Positions 12,065 through 20,627 of a stretch of 64,000 bases of DNA are shown one piece after another. Positions within the stretch are counted from its first letter, which is position 1, and each line of letters opens with the position of its first letter. A program made the translations under genes and the position numbers. The notes under the pieces were generated by a model. That model was not told where the DNA came from and made no database searches. It saw only the letters and a program-made list of their open reading frames with translations. The stretch covers positions 1,674,001-1,738,000 of the forward strand of contig NZ_CP046444.1 of assembly GCF_014083945.1 (NCBI RefSeq). The letters run 5' to 3'. The DNA is from Granulicella sp. 5B5. GTDB taxonomy: Bacteria > Acidobacteriota > Terriglobia > Terriglobales > Acidobacteriaceae.

Positions 12065-13051
12065 ATGCTCTCTCGCGTCGCCGACTCGCTGTATTGGATG
12101 AGCCGCTACCTCGAGCGCGCGGAGCACACCACGCGCCTGCTCGATGTGAACCTGAACCTGATGCTTGACGAGAGCACCAGCAGCGCCGATCGGCGGTGGC
12201 CGCGCCTGTTGCAGGGCCTGGGGCGACCGCGACGCCTGAAGTGGGAGGGCAATCCCTACACACTTGCTCATACGCTTACCTTCGATACGACGAACCCGTC
12301 TTCCGTTGTGAGCTGCATCATCTCCGCACGCGAAAACGCACGTCACATGCGCGAGCAGATCTCCACCGAGCAATGGCATCGCGTGAACTCGCTGTATCTC
12401 GAGGTCACTCGCCCGGGTTTTAAGAAGGAGATGACGCTGGAGGCGACGAGCAACTCCAACGACGCACCGATTGCATTTCTACAGCAGGTAATGGAAGCCG
12501 TGCATCAGTTTCAAGGCGTAACCGACTCTACCATGAGCCACGGCGAAGGCTGGCACTTTATTCAAGTTGGCCGCTTTCTCGAGCGCGCCACCGCGACTAC
12601 GCTGCTGCTGGAGGCCTATAACGACGATCTGTGGTTACAGCCAGAACGCGCCACAGACGGCAATGAGTACCTGGAGTGGATGGGCCTGCTGCGCAGCGCC
12701 ACCGCCTTTGAGGCCTACTGCAAGGTCTACACTGCAGACCTGACGCCGGAGCGCATCTTTGAGTTCCTGCTGCTTGATCCTGAGTTTCCCCACTCACTGC
12801 GCTTCTCCATCAATGCCCTGCAAGAGGCACTGATAGCCATACAGCGGCAGTCCGGCAAGCGCCGTGCCGACGACCTCCATCGCCTGGCCGGGAAGCTCGC
12901 GTCGTCGCTCGCGTTTGCAAGCGTGGATGAGATCCTCGACCGCGACGTGATCGGCTACCTGCGTCGCATTCAACAACAGTGCAATGCGATCCATGAGACG
13001 ATCTACCAGCTTTACGTCAACTACTCCATTCAGGCGGCACTCGCGGGCTAG
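12065..13051 (+). CDS. Alpha-E domain protein
   Basis: A 328-aa alpha-helical protein of the alpha-E family (DUF403). The start at 12065 gives the typical N-terminus MLSRVADSLYWMSRYLERAE and has AAAGGAG upstream. An upstream GTG at 12020 would add 15 unlike residues. Conserved features include the paired ERAE and FLERATATTLLLE helices. The function is unproven. The family occurs almost always beside circularly permuted ATP-grasp and transglutaminase-like genes, as it does here, and is thought to act with them in peptide modification or amide ligation. Confidence 0.88.
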   Translation: MLSRVADSLYWMSRYLERAEHTTRLLDVNLNLMLDESTSSADRRWPRLLQGLGRPRRLKWEGNPYTLAHTLTFDTTNPSSVVSCIISARENARHMREQISTEQWHRVNSLYLEVTRPGFKKEMTLEATSNSNDAPIAFLQQVMEAVHQFQGVTDSTMSHGEGWHFIQVGRFLERATATTLLLEAYNDDLWLQPERATDGNEYLEWMGLLRSATAFEAYCKVYTADLTPERIFEFLLLDPEFPHSLRFSINALQEALIAIQRQSGKRRADDLHRLAGKLASSLAFASVDEILDRDVIGYLRRIQQQCNAIHETIYQLYVNYSIQAALAG

Positions 13052-13123
13052 CGGCGCCGATGCATCAAAAGAAGGACCGTTGTGAGTTACAAACTCTGGC
13101 AGAAGCAGCGTGAGGAGGGACCG

Positions 13124-14110
13124 ATGTATTACTCGATCCGCCATCTGACGAAGTTCCTTTACAAGACTCCCGTCAGCGAGAGCATTATGGAGACGCGCAT
13201 GCATCCGCGCTCCGACGCGCAGCAACGCTGCCTCACGTTTCAACTTTCGGTGAGCCCGCGCTGCCGCGTGTTCAGCTATCGGGACCACCTTGCGAACCAT
13301 GTGCATCACTTCGACATTCCGGGCCAGCATGGGCAGCTCGTTATTGTCGCGGAGTCGCTGGTTGAAATGCAGCCGCACCCGGAGCTGCCGACGTCACTGC
13401 CAGCAGCCGCATGGGACGAACTGGATGCACTCGTACATGAGAGCGACTTCTGGGAGATGCTTCTGCCCAGCGAGTTCGCCATCTCCACACCTGCTCTGGA
13501 AGCACTCGCAGATCATTTGAGCCTGCAACGCGCGGATGATCCTCTCTCAGTCCTCTACCGGTTGAATGAACAGCTCTACAGATACTTTGACTACAAGCCA
13601 CAAACCACGAACGCGGACTCTCCTATCGATGATGCGCTCAACACTAAAGCAGGCGTCTGTCAGGACTTCTCGCACATCATGATTGCGCTGGTGCGTTCGC
13701 GTTTGCGTGTGCCGTGCCGTTATGTCAGCGGCTATCTTTACCATGGCGAGCGCGATCACGATCGGTCGATTGCTTCCGCTACACATGCGTGGATCGAGGC
13801 ATTTCTTCCCGAACTCGGGTGGGTGGGCTTCGACCCGACTAACAACCTCGTCGCTGCCGACCGCCACATCCGCACAGCTATCGGCCGCGACTACGCCGAT
13901 GTGCCGCCCACGCACGGTATCTTCCGCGGCCGCACCAAGAGCGAGCTTTCCGTGGCCGTTCGCGTGGAGCCGAGCGAGGGTATCCCGTCGCTCGACCGCG
14001 AACTGCCGGTGCCGGAAGACTGGTCGATGCTGGTGGAGAAAGCGCAGGCGCTGCCGCAGCAGCCGCCACCCATAACTCGTCGCCAGATGCAGCAGTCACA
14101 GCAACAGTAG
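13124..14110 (+). CDS. Transglutaminase-like cysteine peptidase family protein
   Basis: A 328-aa protein with an N-terminal bacterial transglutaminase-like region (MYYSIRHLTKFLYKTPVSES) and a transglutaminase core. The catalytic triad is visible as Cys179 (AGVCQDFSHIM), His221 (SATHAWIEAF) and Asp237 (GFDPTNN). The ATG at 13124 has GAGGAGGG at ideal spacing. The in-frame ATG-less extension to 13082 is less likely. No signal peptide is seen. It is the last gene of the ATP-grasp/alpha-E/transglutaminase cluster. Its stop abuts, with no gap, the stop of the convergent SDR gene at 14111. Confidence 0.9.
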   Translation: MYYSIRHLTKFLYKTPVSESIMETRMHPRSDAQQRCLTFQLSVSPRCRVFSYRDHLANHVHHFDIPGQHGQLVIVAESLVEMQPHPELPTSLPAAAWDELDALVHESDFWEMLLPSEFAISTPALEALADHLSLQRADDPLSVLYRLNEQLYRYFDYKPQTTNADSPIDDALNTKAGVCQDFSHIMIALVRSRLRVPCRYVSGYLYHGERDHDRSIASATHAWIEAFLPELGWVGFDPTNNLVAADRHIRTAIGRDYADVPPTHGIFRGRTKSELSVAVRVEPSEGIPSLDRELPVPEDWSMLVEKAQALPQQPPPITRRQMQQSQQQ

Positions 14111-14950
14111 TTACAGGTTCAGCTTCTTGAAGAGGAACTCCGGGACCGCGCGGATGATCGCCATAATGATGCGCCACTTGCCGGGCACGTAGACGACGTC
14201 CGATCCCTTATCGATGACCTTCACGAGCGTCGCGGCGACGTCGTCCACATCGGCCATGCCGCTCTTGATGTCCATGCCCGCTGTCATGGCCGTTTTTACG
14301 GGGCCGGGCTTAATGGTGATGACGCGCACGCCTTCGCGGTCGATGCGATTGCGCAGGCCGGCAACGAACGCGCTGAGGCCAGCCTTTGAAGAGCCATACA
14401 CATAGTTGGACTTGCGTCCGCGGTCGCCAGCCACAGAGGAGAGCACGGCCAGGGTTCCATGATGACGCTGTGCACAGTAGTTGCCCAGCCACGTAAGCAG
14501 GCTCACCACCGAGACAAAGTTCGTCTGCAGAATTCGGTTCGCCTCCGCAAAGTCGCGTTCCGACTCACGAGCGTCGCCGAGCACTCCGAGGGCAACAAAC
14601 ACTAAATCCAGTCCAGCCAGCGAGTTGACTGCGTGAGCCAGCAGCTCCGCATGTTTGGTGGTGTCGTCCAGATCTGCTACTGCCGTGTCAACATAGCCTG
14701 CTCCGCGTACGCGCATGTCGGCTGCGACTACATGCAGCCGATCGGCGTTGCGCGCCACCAGAAACAGATGATCTCCGCGTGCGGCCCACAGGCGGCAGGT
14801 TGCTTCAGCGATGCCCGATGTAGCACCCAGCACCAGAATCCGTCGCGGGCCCGCCTCAGCTGCATCATCTGTCACAGCCGTTGGCGCATAGCGGATCGGT
14901 AGCTGTTGCTCTGCGTTCGTTGCAGTCTGTGTATGCTCCATGGAGCTCAT
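14111..14950 (-). CDS. SDR oxidoreductase, DprE2-like
   Basis: A 279-aa short-chain dehydrogenase. The Rossmann motif is ILVLGATSGIAEATCRLWAA (about 38-57) and the active site is SSVAGDRGRKSNYVYGSSKA with the YxxxK pair. The C-terminal tail (YVPGKWRIIMAIIRAVPEFL) is membrane-associating and typical of DprE2-type 2-reductases, which reduce the keto intermediate in polyprenylphosphoryl ribose-to-arabinose epimerisation. Its ATG overlaps the stop of the DprE1-like gene by 4 nt, and this pairing supports the assignment. Whether this organism makes the same sugar lipid is inference. An ATG 9 nt further in is an alternative start. Confidence 0.82.
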   Translation of the reverse strand: MSSMEHTQTATNAEQQLPIRYAPTAVTDDAAEAGPRRILVLGATSGIAEATCRLWAARGDHLFLVARNADRLHVVAADMRVRGAGYVDTAVADLDDTTKHAELLAHAVNSLAGLDLVFVALGVLGDARESERDFAEANRILQTNFVSVVSLLTWLGNYCAQRHHGTLAVLSSVAGDRGRKSNYVYGSSKAGLSAFVAGLRNRIDREGVRVITIKPGPVKTAMTAGMDIKSGMADVDDVAATLVKVIDKGSDVVYVPGKWRIIMAIIRAVPEFLFKKLNL

Positions 14951-16299
14951 CGCGCCGCTCCTTCACTCGCGGTCACACGCTCCCAGAAACTGGAGGTCAA
15001 CGCCGGGTCCTTGTAGCGTGTAAACTGCTGCCACTTCGGGTAAAACGCCTGAAACTGCGGCGCCGTCATGCAGGCGTCCTTAGCTGGGTAGAGGCGCCCG
15101 CCAAACTCCAGCGTCATATCGCCGAGCCGTTGCATCAGCGGAAAGCTGATATTCGGTTTGATCGGGAAGTCCAGCGCAAACATGATGCCGGCCTGTGGGA
15201 AGCTCATCATGCCTAGTGAAGGAATATCACCAAAGGTCTTGAGCACGGCGAGAAAGCTGGCCAGGCCGGACTTTGCGATCTCCTTCAGGATCGCCTCTGT
15301 ACCCTCCTTTGCATGCTCCCACGGAATTGCATACTGAAACTGCAGCAGCCCACGCTTACCGTACATGCGGTTCCAGTGAAGCACCTTGTCGAGCGGGTAG
15401 AAGAATGGCTCATAGTCTTGCAATGTGCTCACATGGGGCTTCATCTGCTTGTGAAAGAAAAACGTGTTGAACAAGCTGACCGAGGCGCGGTTCAGCGCAA
15501 ATCCAGGTGCGTTGAAGGGAAATACTAACTTGGGTTTGGGCGTCGTCGTCAACTGCGCCGGTACCTTGGAGTGGTCGCCCAGCATGAAGATGCCGCGAGC
15601 GAAGTTTTTGCCTGTCGAGACGCAATCGACCCAACTGACGGTATAAGCGACTTGCTCGTACTGCTTCTTCAGATCGAGAAACTCGTCGATACCGTGGAAC
15701 TGAATGCCCTGATAGTCGATCATGCGCGAGACGATAGGCTGCAACCGCAGTTGCGCCCATGTGATCAACCCGGTCAGGCCCATGCCGCCGATGGTCGCGG
15801 CAAACCAGTCAGGGTTCTCCTTCTGCGAACACAGCATCCGTGTGCCGTCGGAGCGCACCAGCTCAAAACACGGAACGTGATTGCCAAACGAGCCAGCGAC
15901 ATCGTGGTTCTTGCCGTGGACATCGTTGGCGATGGCGCCGCCTAACGTGACGTACTTCGTGCCCGGTGTGACCGGAAGAAAGTATCCACGCGGCACGGCG
16001 AAGTCCAGGATCTGCGCCAGCGTGATGCCTGCCTCTGCGGTTAACAGACCAGTCTCTGCATTGAAATCCAAGAGACGGTTCATGGCCGTCGTCGGCAGGA
16101 GTGTGCCTTCCTTCAAGAGGCACACATCGCCATAGCTTCGGCCCATACCCACCGGCAACGCGCCGGAGTGCGCGCCAGCCAGCGCACCGGGAAAGTCCCC
16201 CTGCCAGTACAGTGGCTTCAGGGTAGCGTCATACGAGGGGTAGCGTCCCCACGATTCAAAGGGTGGGCGCACGGGCGCGGTCTCAGGGTCCATTGGCAT
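14947..16299 (-). CDS. FAD-binding oxidoreductase, DprE1-like
   Basis: A 450-aa flavoprotein of the VAO/D-arabinono-1,4-lactone oxidase type. The FAD-binding segment contains ALPVGMGRSYGDVCLL (about 47-62) and PVTPGTKYVTLGGAIANDVH, a pattern shared with DprE1, which oxidises the C2 hydroxyl of polyprenylphosphoryl ribose. The C-terminal half (GGRLYPAKDACMTAPQFQAF) contains the Lys expected near the active site. It is translationally coupled (ATGA) to the DprE2-like SDR downstream. The upstream ribosome-binding site is weak, and an ATG two codons in is possible. Confidence 0.82.
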   Translation of the reverse strand: MPMDPETAPVRPPFESWGRYPSYDATLKPLYWQGDFPGALAGAHSGALPVGMGRSYGDVCLLKEGTLLPTTAMNRLLDFNAETGLLTAEAGITLAQILDFAVPRGYFLPVTPGTKYVTLGGAIANDVHGKNHDVAGSFGNHVPCFELVRSDGTRMLCSQKENPDWFAATIGGMGLTGLITWAQLRLQPIVSRMIDYQGIQFHGIDEFLDLKKQYEQVAYTVSWVDCVSTGKNFARGIFMLGDHSKVPAQLTTTPKPKLVFPFNAPGFALNRASVSLFNTFFFHKQMKPHVSTLQDYEPFFYPLDKVLHWNRMYGKRGLLQFQYAIPWEHAKEGTEAILKEIAKSGLASFLAVLKTFGDIPSLGMMSFPQAGIMFALDFPIKPNISFPLMQRLGDMTLEFGGRLYPAKDACMTAPQFQAFYPKWQQFTRYKDPALTSSFWERVTASEGAAR

Positions 16300-16357
16300 C
16301 GGTTTAAGGATACAGTCCTACGCCGGTGTGGTCAGGCGTATGTGCAGCTGCGTGCGA

Positions 16358-17122
16358 CTACTGAAAGCGGCTTGCCATGGCTTCGTTCAGAGGATAGAAG
16401 ATCGCATCGAACTTGCCCTGGTCGACGGTGTCGCGCCGTCCGAGCACGTTCTTCACGCAAATCTCCTGTGGCGTGGGCTGAGACTTCAGTATCTCCATTG
16501 TTTCCGCGATGTAATCCTTGAGCGGCATCGCGCGTGGATCGCCGTCACCGGGGAGCAAATCGGTCTGCACGTAGGGCGGGATGATCTCGATTACTTCGGT
16601 GGTGGTGTCTTTGAGCTGGTAGCGCAGTGACTGCGTGTACGAGTGGATCGCCGCCTTTGTTGCGCAGTAGGTCGGTGTGAATGCTAGTGGGACAAATGCA
16701 AGACCCGACGACACATTGATGATCGTTGACGACGCATGCTTGCGCAGCAGCGGCAGCAGAGCCGCTGTGAGCCGGATCGGCCCCATGAGGTTGGTTGTCA
16801 CCATCGACTCCGCATTGGCAAGGTCGTCCTGCTGGTCCTTCAGATCCTCCGCACGCATGATGCCGGCGTTGTTGATCAGCACATTCAGTTGCGGGTGCTC
16901 CGAGGCGATACGGCCAGCGAGCGCACGAATTGCCGTCCGATCCTCGATATCCAACGCCAGCGACTTCATCCCGGGATTCGCTGCCATGACCTCTTCCAGG
17001 ATCGACTTGCGTCGTCCTGCGATAATCACATGGTTGCCCAGCGCGTGTAACGCTTCCGCAAGACCGCGGCCAATACCTGAGCCCCCACCGGTAATCAGGA
17101 TGGTGTTGCCTGTCATCTGCAT
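16358..17122 (-). CDS. SDR oxidoreductase, DltE-like
   Basis: A 254-aa classical short-chain dehydrogenase. It shows TGxxxGIG (LITGGGSGIGRGLAEAL), NNAG (LINNAGIMRA), the catalytic Ser in INVSSGLAF and YxxxK in TYCATKAAIHSYTQSLRYQL. The sequence is closest in style to DltE/YhdF-type reductases. The substrate is unknown. It is the gene upstream of the DprE1/DprE2 pair on the same strand but is separated by 58 nt, so co-transcription is possible rather than certain. A second ATG six nt downstream is an alternative start. Confidence 0.85.
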   Translation of the reverse strand: MQMTGNTILITGGGSGIGRGLAEALHALGNHVIIAGRRKSILEEVMAANPGMKSLALDIEDRTAIRALAGRIASEHPQLNVLINNAGIMRAEDLKDQQDDLANAESMVTTNLMGPIRLTAALLPLLRKHASSTIINVSSGLAFVPLAFTPTYCATKAAIHSYTQSLRYQLKDTTTEVIEIIPPYVQTDLLPGDGDPRAMPLKDYIAETMEILKSQPTPQEICVKNVLGRRDTVDQGKFDAIFYPLNEAMASRFQ

Positions 17123-17220
17123 AGTCGTTTGATTCCTAAACTCATCCTAAGGTTCACTCGCTGCGGGACGTGCAATCATCTTTCACCAAAATGTCCTGCA
17201 CCGCAGGATGCACCGTCCCC

Positions 17221-18135
17221 CTATCGGCAGACCGCGTCCAGCTTCTTATCCGGCTCGGTGTTGTCGGGAAAGTTCACCTTTTTCACCTGTGCTACAAGCT
17301 CCATGAGCGTGCCGCCGCCGGGATATCCGATGTTCGGATCGAAGCTGTAGGCCGGGTCGCTTTCAGCCTGCTGCAGGGTGACGAACTGGAAGCCCTTCGC
17401 GCGGAAGAGCGCGATGAGCCGTGGCAACATGCGCGCATCGAAGGCGCCTACGTGCATCAGCAGCACATAGGGGATATCGCGCCCGTAGAGCTGCTTCGAG
17501 AGCCCGCGAAACACGTCGATGAACTCGCTCGCCGTCGCCAGGTAGCTGGTCTGGAGGTACGCAACGCTGGCGTCGTCGTGCTTTGCCATGCAACGCGCGT
17601 AGGGCTCGTTCCAAAGGTAATCCTGAAAGTCAATTGTGACCTCAGCGATCTTGTAGCCATTCTGCTTTAGATAGGCACGCACGTTGCGGCGCTTGGCCAG
17701 CGTATCGCCCTCATCGAGAAACGGGTAGCGAAACCAATGCCAGTCGCCATCGGGGTCGACCTTTGCGAGCACTGCTTCATTCGCCGCAATGTCCTGCTCG
17801 AACCTTTCGGCTGAGATCACATCAAGCGAGAGATGCGAGTACGTGTGACTGCCCAGCGGTTCGCCTGCATTGTGCCAGTCCTTGAGGATTTCTATTTGAT
17901 AGGGATACCCAATCAAGCGAAAGCCGTTGACGAAACCGTACACCGGCGGCATGTGCTCCGCCTTGAGGGTTGCAAGGATCGACTTGACGGGCTCCGGTCG
18001 AGTTTCGCCAGGCGGCAGCGGACCGTGCGCGGGGAGATCGTCAAACGTAAACGCCACCTGCGGCTGCTGCGCAGCGGCAGTTCCACAAAGGACCGCAAAC
18101 GCCGCGATTAGGACCCATGTACGAAGGCTCATCAT
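17221..18135 (-). CDS. Secreted polysaccharide deacetylase (CE4, NodB homology)
   Basis: A protein of about 304 aa with a signal peptide (SLRTWVLIAAFAVLCGTAAA) and a NodB-type catalytic domain. Motif 1 is VAFTFDDLPAHG (catalytic base and metal Asp), motif 2 is SHTYSHLSLD with the two metal His residues, and the segment WFRYPFLDEGDT carries motif 3. A DIPYVLLMHVG block follows near the C-terminus. It probably removes N- or O-acetyl groups from a cell-wall or extracellular glycan. Two ATG codons, at 18135 and 18132, fit the signal peptide. Open sequence further upstream to 18204 is not protein-like. Confidence 0.87.
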   Translation of the reverse strand: MMSLRTWVLIAAFAVLCGTAAAQQPQVAFTFDDLPAHGPLPPGETRPEPVKSILATLKAEHMPPVYGFVNGFRLIGYPYQIEILKDWHNAGEPLGSHTYSHLSLDVISAERFEQDIAANEAVLAKVDPDGDWHWFRYPFLDEGDTLAKRRNVRAYLKQNGYKIAEVTIDFQDYLWNEPYARCMAKHDDASVAYLQTSYLATASEFIDVFRGLSKQLYGRDIPYVLLMHVGAFDARMLPRLIALFRAKGFQFVTLQQAESDPAYSFDPNIGYPGGGTLMELVAQVKKVNFPDNTEPDKKLDAVCR

Positions 18136-18230
18136 GATCTTGAGTGTATTCGCGGGATCGAGTACGTTGCATCTTGCAAAGCGAAAGGGCATGGCTTGCG
18201 CCACGCCCTTCGTGATTTCCGGCAGCCAGT

Positions 18231-18614
18231 TTACGCGGCGTCCCTAGTCTTCTTTGCGGCCTCGAGAGCGTCCTTCGCCTGCGCAGCGAGCGCGGCGAAA
18301 CCGGCAGCGTCGTTCGCGGCGATGTCGGCGAGGATCTTACGGTCCAGACCGTTACCAGCCTTCTTGAGGCCGTTGATGAACGTTGAGTAGCTCATGCCGT
18401 TCAGCTTGCAGGCGGCGTTGATACGCACGATCCAGAGCGAGCGGAACTGGCGCTTCTTCTGCTTGCGGCCGATGTAGGCAAACTTCAGACCGCGCTCAAC
18501 AGCTTCTTGAGCGGCCTGGTAGAGCTTGGATTTCGTGAGGAAGTAACCACTCGCGCGCTTGAGGATCTTTTTGCGGCGGTCGTTACGCTTGGTACTCCGT
18601 TTTACACGGGGCAT
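18231..18614 (-). CDS. rplT: 50S ribosomal protein L20
   Basis: A 127-aa L20 with a typical N-terminus ([20 protein letters not shown]) and the conserved core [20 protein letters not shown], which binds 23S rRNA early in assembly. A strong AAAGGAG lies upstream of the ATG. It follows rpmI on the same strand after an unusually long 178-nt spacer. L20 represses its own operon in other bacteria, and the spacer hairpin may take part, which is inference. Confidence 0.97.
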   Translation of the reverse strand: MPRVKRSTKRNDRRKKILKRASGYFLTKSKLYQAAQEAVERGLKFAYIGRKQKKRQFRSLWIVRINAACKLNGMSYSTFINGLKKAGNGLDRKILADIAANDAAGFAALAAQAKDALEAAKKTRDAA

Positions 18615-18792
18615 GGTCAGTCTCCTTTTGCGTACTTCGTTTGAGCGGCTGGAGGTAAGGGTGGCCTCTTCACTCGCCTACAACTTCGAATCTCAGTGGG
18701 ATTGCTTCGCAATCCCAGGGGCCTGAACGCTTTTGCGACCCTTTATCTCTTACGAGATGGCTTGATCCGAAAACTCTATGCCCTCTTACGCC
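18615..18792 (-). promoter_or_regulatory. rpmI-rplT spacer with hairpins
   Basis: The 178-nt spacer contains a perfect hairpin with arms GGGATTGC (18698-18705) and GCAATCCC (18709-18716) and a 3-nt loop. A second dyad, TACGCC/GGCGTA (18787-18801), is centred on the rpmI stop codon. There is no T-tract, so this looks more like a processing or L20-control site than a terminator. Confidence 0.4.
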
Positions 18793-18990
18793 TTAGGCGT
18801 AGGGGAGCATCCGTGCAACCTTCGGCGTATCCGCCACCGACACCAGGACGATCTTCCCAAGCTTGGACTTGGTCTTCTGTTCCTTGGAGGTGAGGATGTG
18901 GCGCATCTTGGACTGGCCGCGCTTGAACTTTCCGCTGGCAGTCTTCTTGAAGCGCTTGGAGGCGCCGGAGTGGGTCTTCAACTTAGGCAT
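18793..18990 (-). CDS. rpmI: 50S ribosomal protein L35
   Basis: A 65-aa basic protein starting [20 protein letters not shown], the family signature, with the KMRHILTSK motif in the middle. The ATG at 18990 is preceded by CAGGAAA. An upstream open extension to 19038 is rejected. Usually infC precedes rpmI; here the upstream gene is a HAD phosphatase, so infC must lie elsewhere. Confidence 0.96.
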   Translation of the reverse strand: MPKLKTHSGASKRFKKTASGKFKRGQSKMRHILTSKEQKTKSKLGKIVLVSVADTPKVARMLPYA

Positions 18991-19096
18991 TGGGGTTTCC
19001 TGCTGCGGCTCCCTTGAGGGGAGCCAGCGATTGAACAACAGCTATTAGAATAGCAGCTTTCTGGCCGATTTCACTGCAGCGGCAGCGAATTAGCGT

Positions 19097-19708
19097 CTAT
19101 GCCATGGCTAGGGCTGCCCGCTCGGGTGGCTGGAGAATGCGGATGGACTTCATGCCGGCGGCGGTGGCGGCCTGGATGCCGATGTCGGCGTCCTCGAAGA
19201 CCAGGCAGTCCTTCGGGGCGACACCGAGGCGCTCGGCGGCCAGCAGGAAGGGGTCCGGGGATGGTTTGGAGCGGGCGTAGTCGCCGGCGCAGACCAGGGT
19301 CTCAAACATATCCAGTATCCCTAGTGCTTCCAACGACTTGACGACCGATTCGCGGGTGCTGCCGGAGACTACCGCGAAGGGGATGGTGCCGTGGGTGCGG
19401 TGGATCTCTTCGAGTACCTCGGGGACGGCCTTGAGCTCGTGGATGAGGTCGTAGTAGAGACTCTCCTTGCGGTGGGCGAACTCTTCCATCGGGATGGAGA
19501 GGCCGTCGCGTTTGTTCAGTTCTTCGACTACGGCGGTGACGGGGAGGCCTCCCCAGGCGTAGAAGAGGTCTTCGGTGAAGCTGGTGCAGCCGTACTCGGC
19601 AAGCGCCTTGGTCCAGGCCACGAAGTGCAGCGGCATGGAGTCGACGATGGTGCCGTCGCAGTCGAACAGGTAAGCCTTGAAGTCACCTGGAGGAAGTATC
19701 AGTCTCAT
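19097..19708 (-). CDS. HAD-superfamily phosphatase (beta-phosphoglucomutase-like)
   Basis: A 203-aa HAD hydrolase with motif I FDCDGTIVDSMPLHFVAW (nucleophile Asp17, acid Asp19), a helical cap (about 22-85), motif II VVSGSTRES, Lys in motif III (GDYARSKPSPDPFLLAAERL) and motif IV CLVFEDADIGIQAATAAGM. It belongs to the group with beta-phosphoglucomutases and sugar-phosphate phosphatases, with a small sugar phosphate as probable substrate. It lies about 107 bp upstream of rpmI on the same strand. Confidence 0.88.
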   Translation of the reverse strand: MRLILPPGDFKAYLFDCDGTIVDSMPLHFVAWTKALAEYGCTSFTEDLFYAWGGLPVTAVVEELNKRDGLSIPMEEFAHRKESLYYDLIHELKAVPEVLEEIHRTHGTIPFAVVSGSTRESVVKSLEALGILDMFETLVCAGDYARSKPSPDPFLLAAERLGVAPKDCLVFEDADIGIQAATAAGMKSIRILQPPERAALAMA

Positions 19709-20053
19709 TCTTCCAGTTTACTAGCTGCCTGCACCCTCCCCCCGTTTTTGGGGCTATGATCCGCAGCCGATTGGAGTTAGCGGTGGTACTGTCTACACGG
19801 AGAACACCGCGACGGGAAGCTGTCTGACGGGTCCAGCGCGAGCTTTCTCGCTGCTTCTATGATAGTCGGCGTGTCAAGAGGGTGTGGAACTGTGGGGGAG
19901 GTGGGTGCGTAAGGGACAGCATCCTGATGGTTGAAAAGAGTGCCTGTAGCTAAAGCAGTCCGATCTTTCGCACTCGATGGCGCCCTTGCAAGCCGACATC
20001 TCAAAACGAGATGTCGGCACCCGACGAACCATCCGTTGCTCTTTGGGCCCTCT
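19709..20053. other. Intergenic region with one hairpin
   Basis: I see no convincing gene in these 345 bp. A 75-codon minus-strand frame (19777-20004) has no family features. A perfect 11-bp hairpin occurs at 19992-20018 and is listed separately. Confidence 0.5.
19992..20018 (-). terminator. Hairpin downstream of the carboxypeptidase-regulatory-like gene
   Basis: Arms GCCGACATCTC (19992-20002) and GAGATGTCGGC (20008-20018) give an 11-bp perfect stem with an AAAAC loop, 35 nt after the minus-strand stop at 20054. The T-tract on the minus strand is weak, so it may act as a 3' stabiliser or a factor-aided terminator. Confidence 0.5.
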
Positions 20054-20467
20054 TCAGCGAGCGTCGGCGGGGGCGTTCACATCGTTTTCCGCAAGGGCGT
20101 CGTTCGCGGAGACTTCGATCTGCTGCGAGACGGAGATGCCAAGCTTGATCTGCTCGGAGGCGACCTTGTTGCCGGTTACGTGGACGCTCTCAAGCGCGGG
20201 GGTGAAGCCGATGGCGTTGATGCTGACGGAGTAGCTGCCGGGGGCGAGATGCGCGAGCTGAAAGTTGCCGGTGCCGTCGCTGGTGAGAGTGCGGGTGTAG
20301 CCGGCGGCGCTGGTGACGGTGACCTGGGCCTGCGGGATGAGCGCGCCGGAGGGGTCGAGGACGGTTCCGCGAAGGGTGCCGTTGGTGGATTGTGCCAGCG
20401 CTGCAGCGGACATGCCGAGCATGAGGATACCGAGCGCGAGAGTCGTGGAGGCGGTCTTGTTGGTCAT
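20054..20467 (-). CDS. Secreted carboxypeptidase-regulatory-like domain protein
   Basis: A 137-aa protein with a signal peptide (NKTASTTLALGILMLGMSAA, cleavage near LAQS) followed by one CarboxypepD_reg-like beta-sandwich: GTLRGTVLDPSGALIPQAQV, then GNFQLAHLAPGSYSVSI and GFTPALESVHV. In Acidobacteria this domain is usually the N-terminus of large TonB-dependent receptors. Here it stands alone, with a short C-terminal tail and no barrel. The ATG at 20467 has CAGGAGAA upstream, which settles the start. Function unknown. Confidence 0.72.
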   Translation of the reverse strand: MTNKTASTTLALGILMLGMSAAALAQSTNGTLRGTVLDPSGALIPQAQVTVTSAAGYTRTLTSDGTGNFQLAHLAPGSYSVSINAIGFTPALESVHVTGNKVASEQIKLGISVSQQIEVSANDALAENDVNAPADAR

Positions 20468-20549
20468 GATTGTTCTCCTGTTTCTGATTTCTGAAGCATG
20501 TTCAGAAGAACTCATTGCGCCGGGCCCTGCGGTCATATTGAGTAATGCC

Positions 20550-20590
20550 TTGTCATGATTCGTCACGAACGGCGTGACAAATCATGACAA
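20550..20590. promoter_or_regulatory. Long palindrome in a divergent promoter region
   Basis: Arm TTGTCATGATT (20550-20560), one mismatched base, GTCACG (562-567), a 5-nt centre, CGTGAC (573-578), one mismatched base and AATCATGACAA (580-590): an almost perfect 41-nt dyad. It lies between the minus start at 20467 and the plus start at 20628, so it could be a shared operator or form a cruciform. Confidence 0.55.
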
Positions 20591-20627
20591 AGGGCAAAGC
20601 CACGCAGACGTTTATGATCGGACTGAG

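Noticed and set aside
19777-20004. 75-codon minus-strand frame
   Set aside because: No ribosome-binding site, no family features; it runs into a hairpin.
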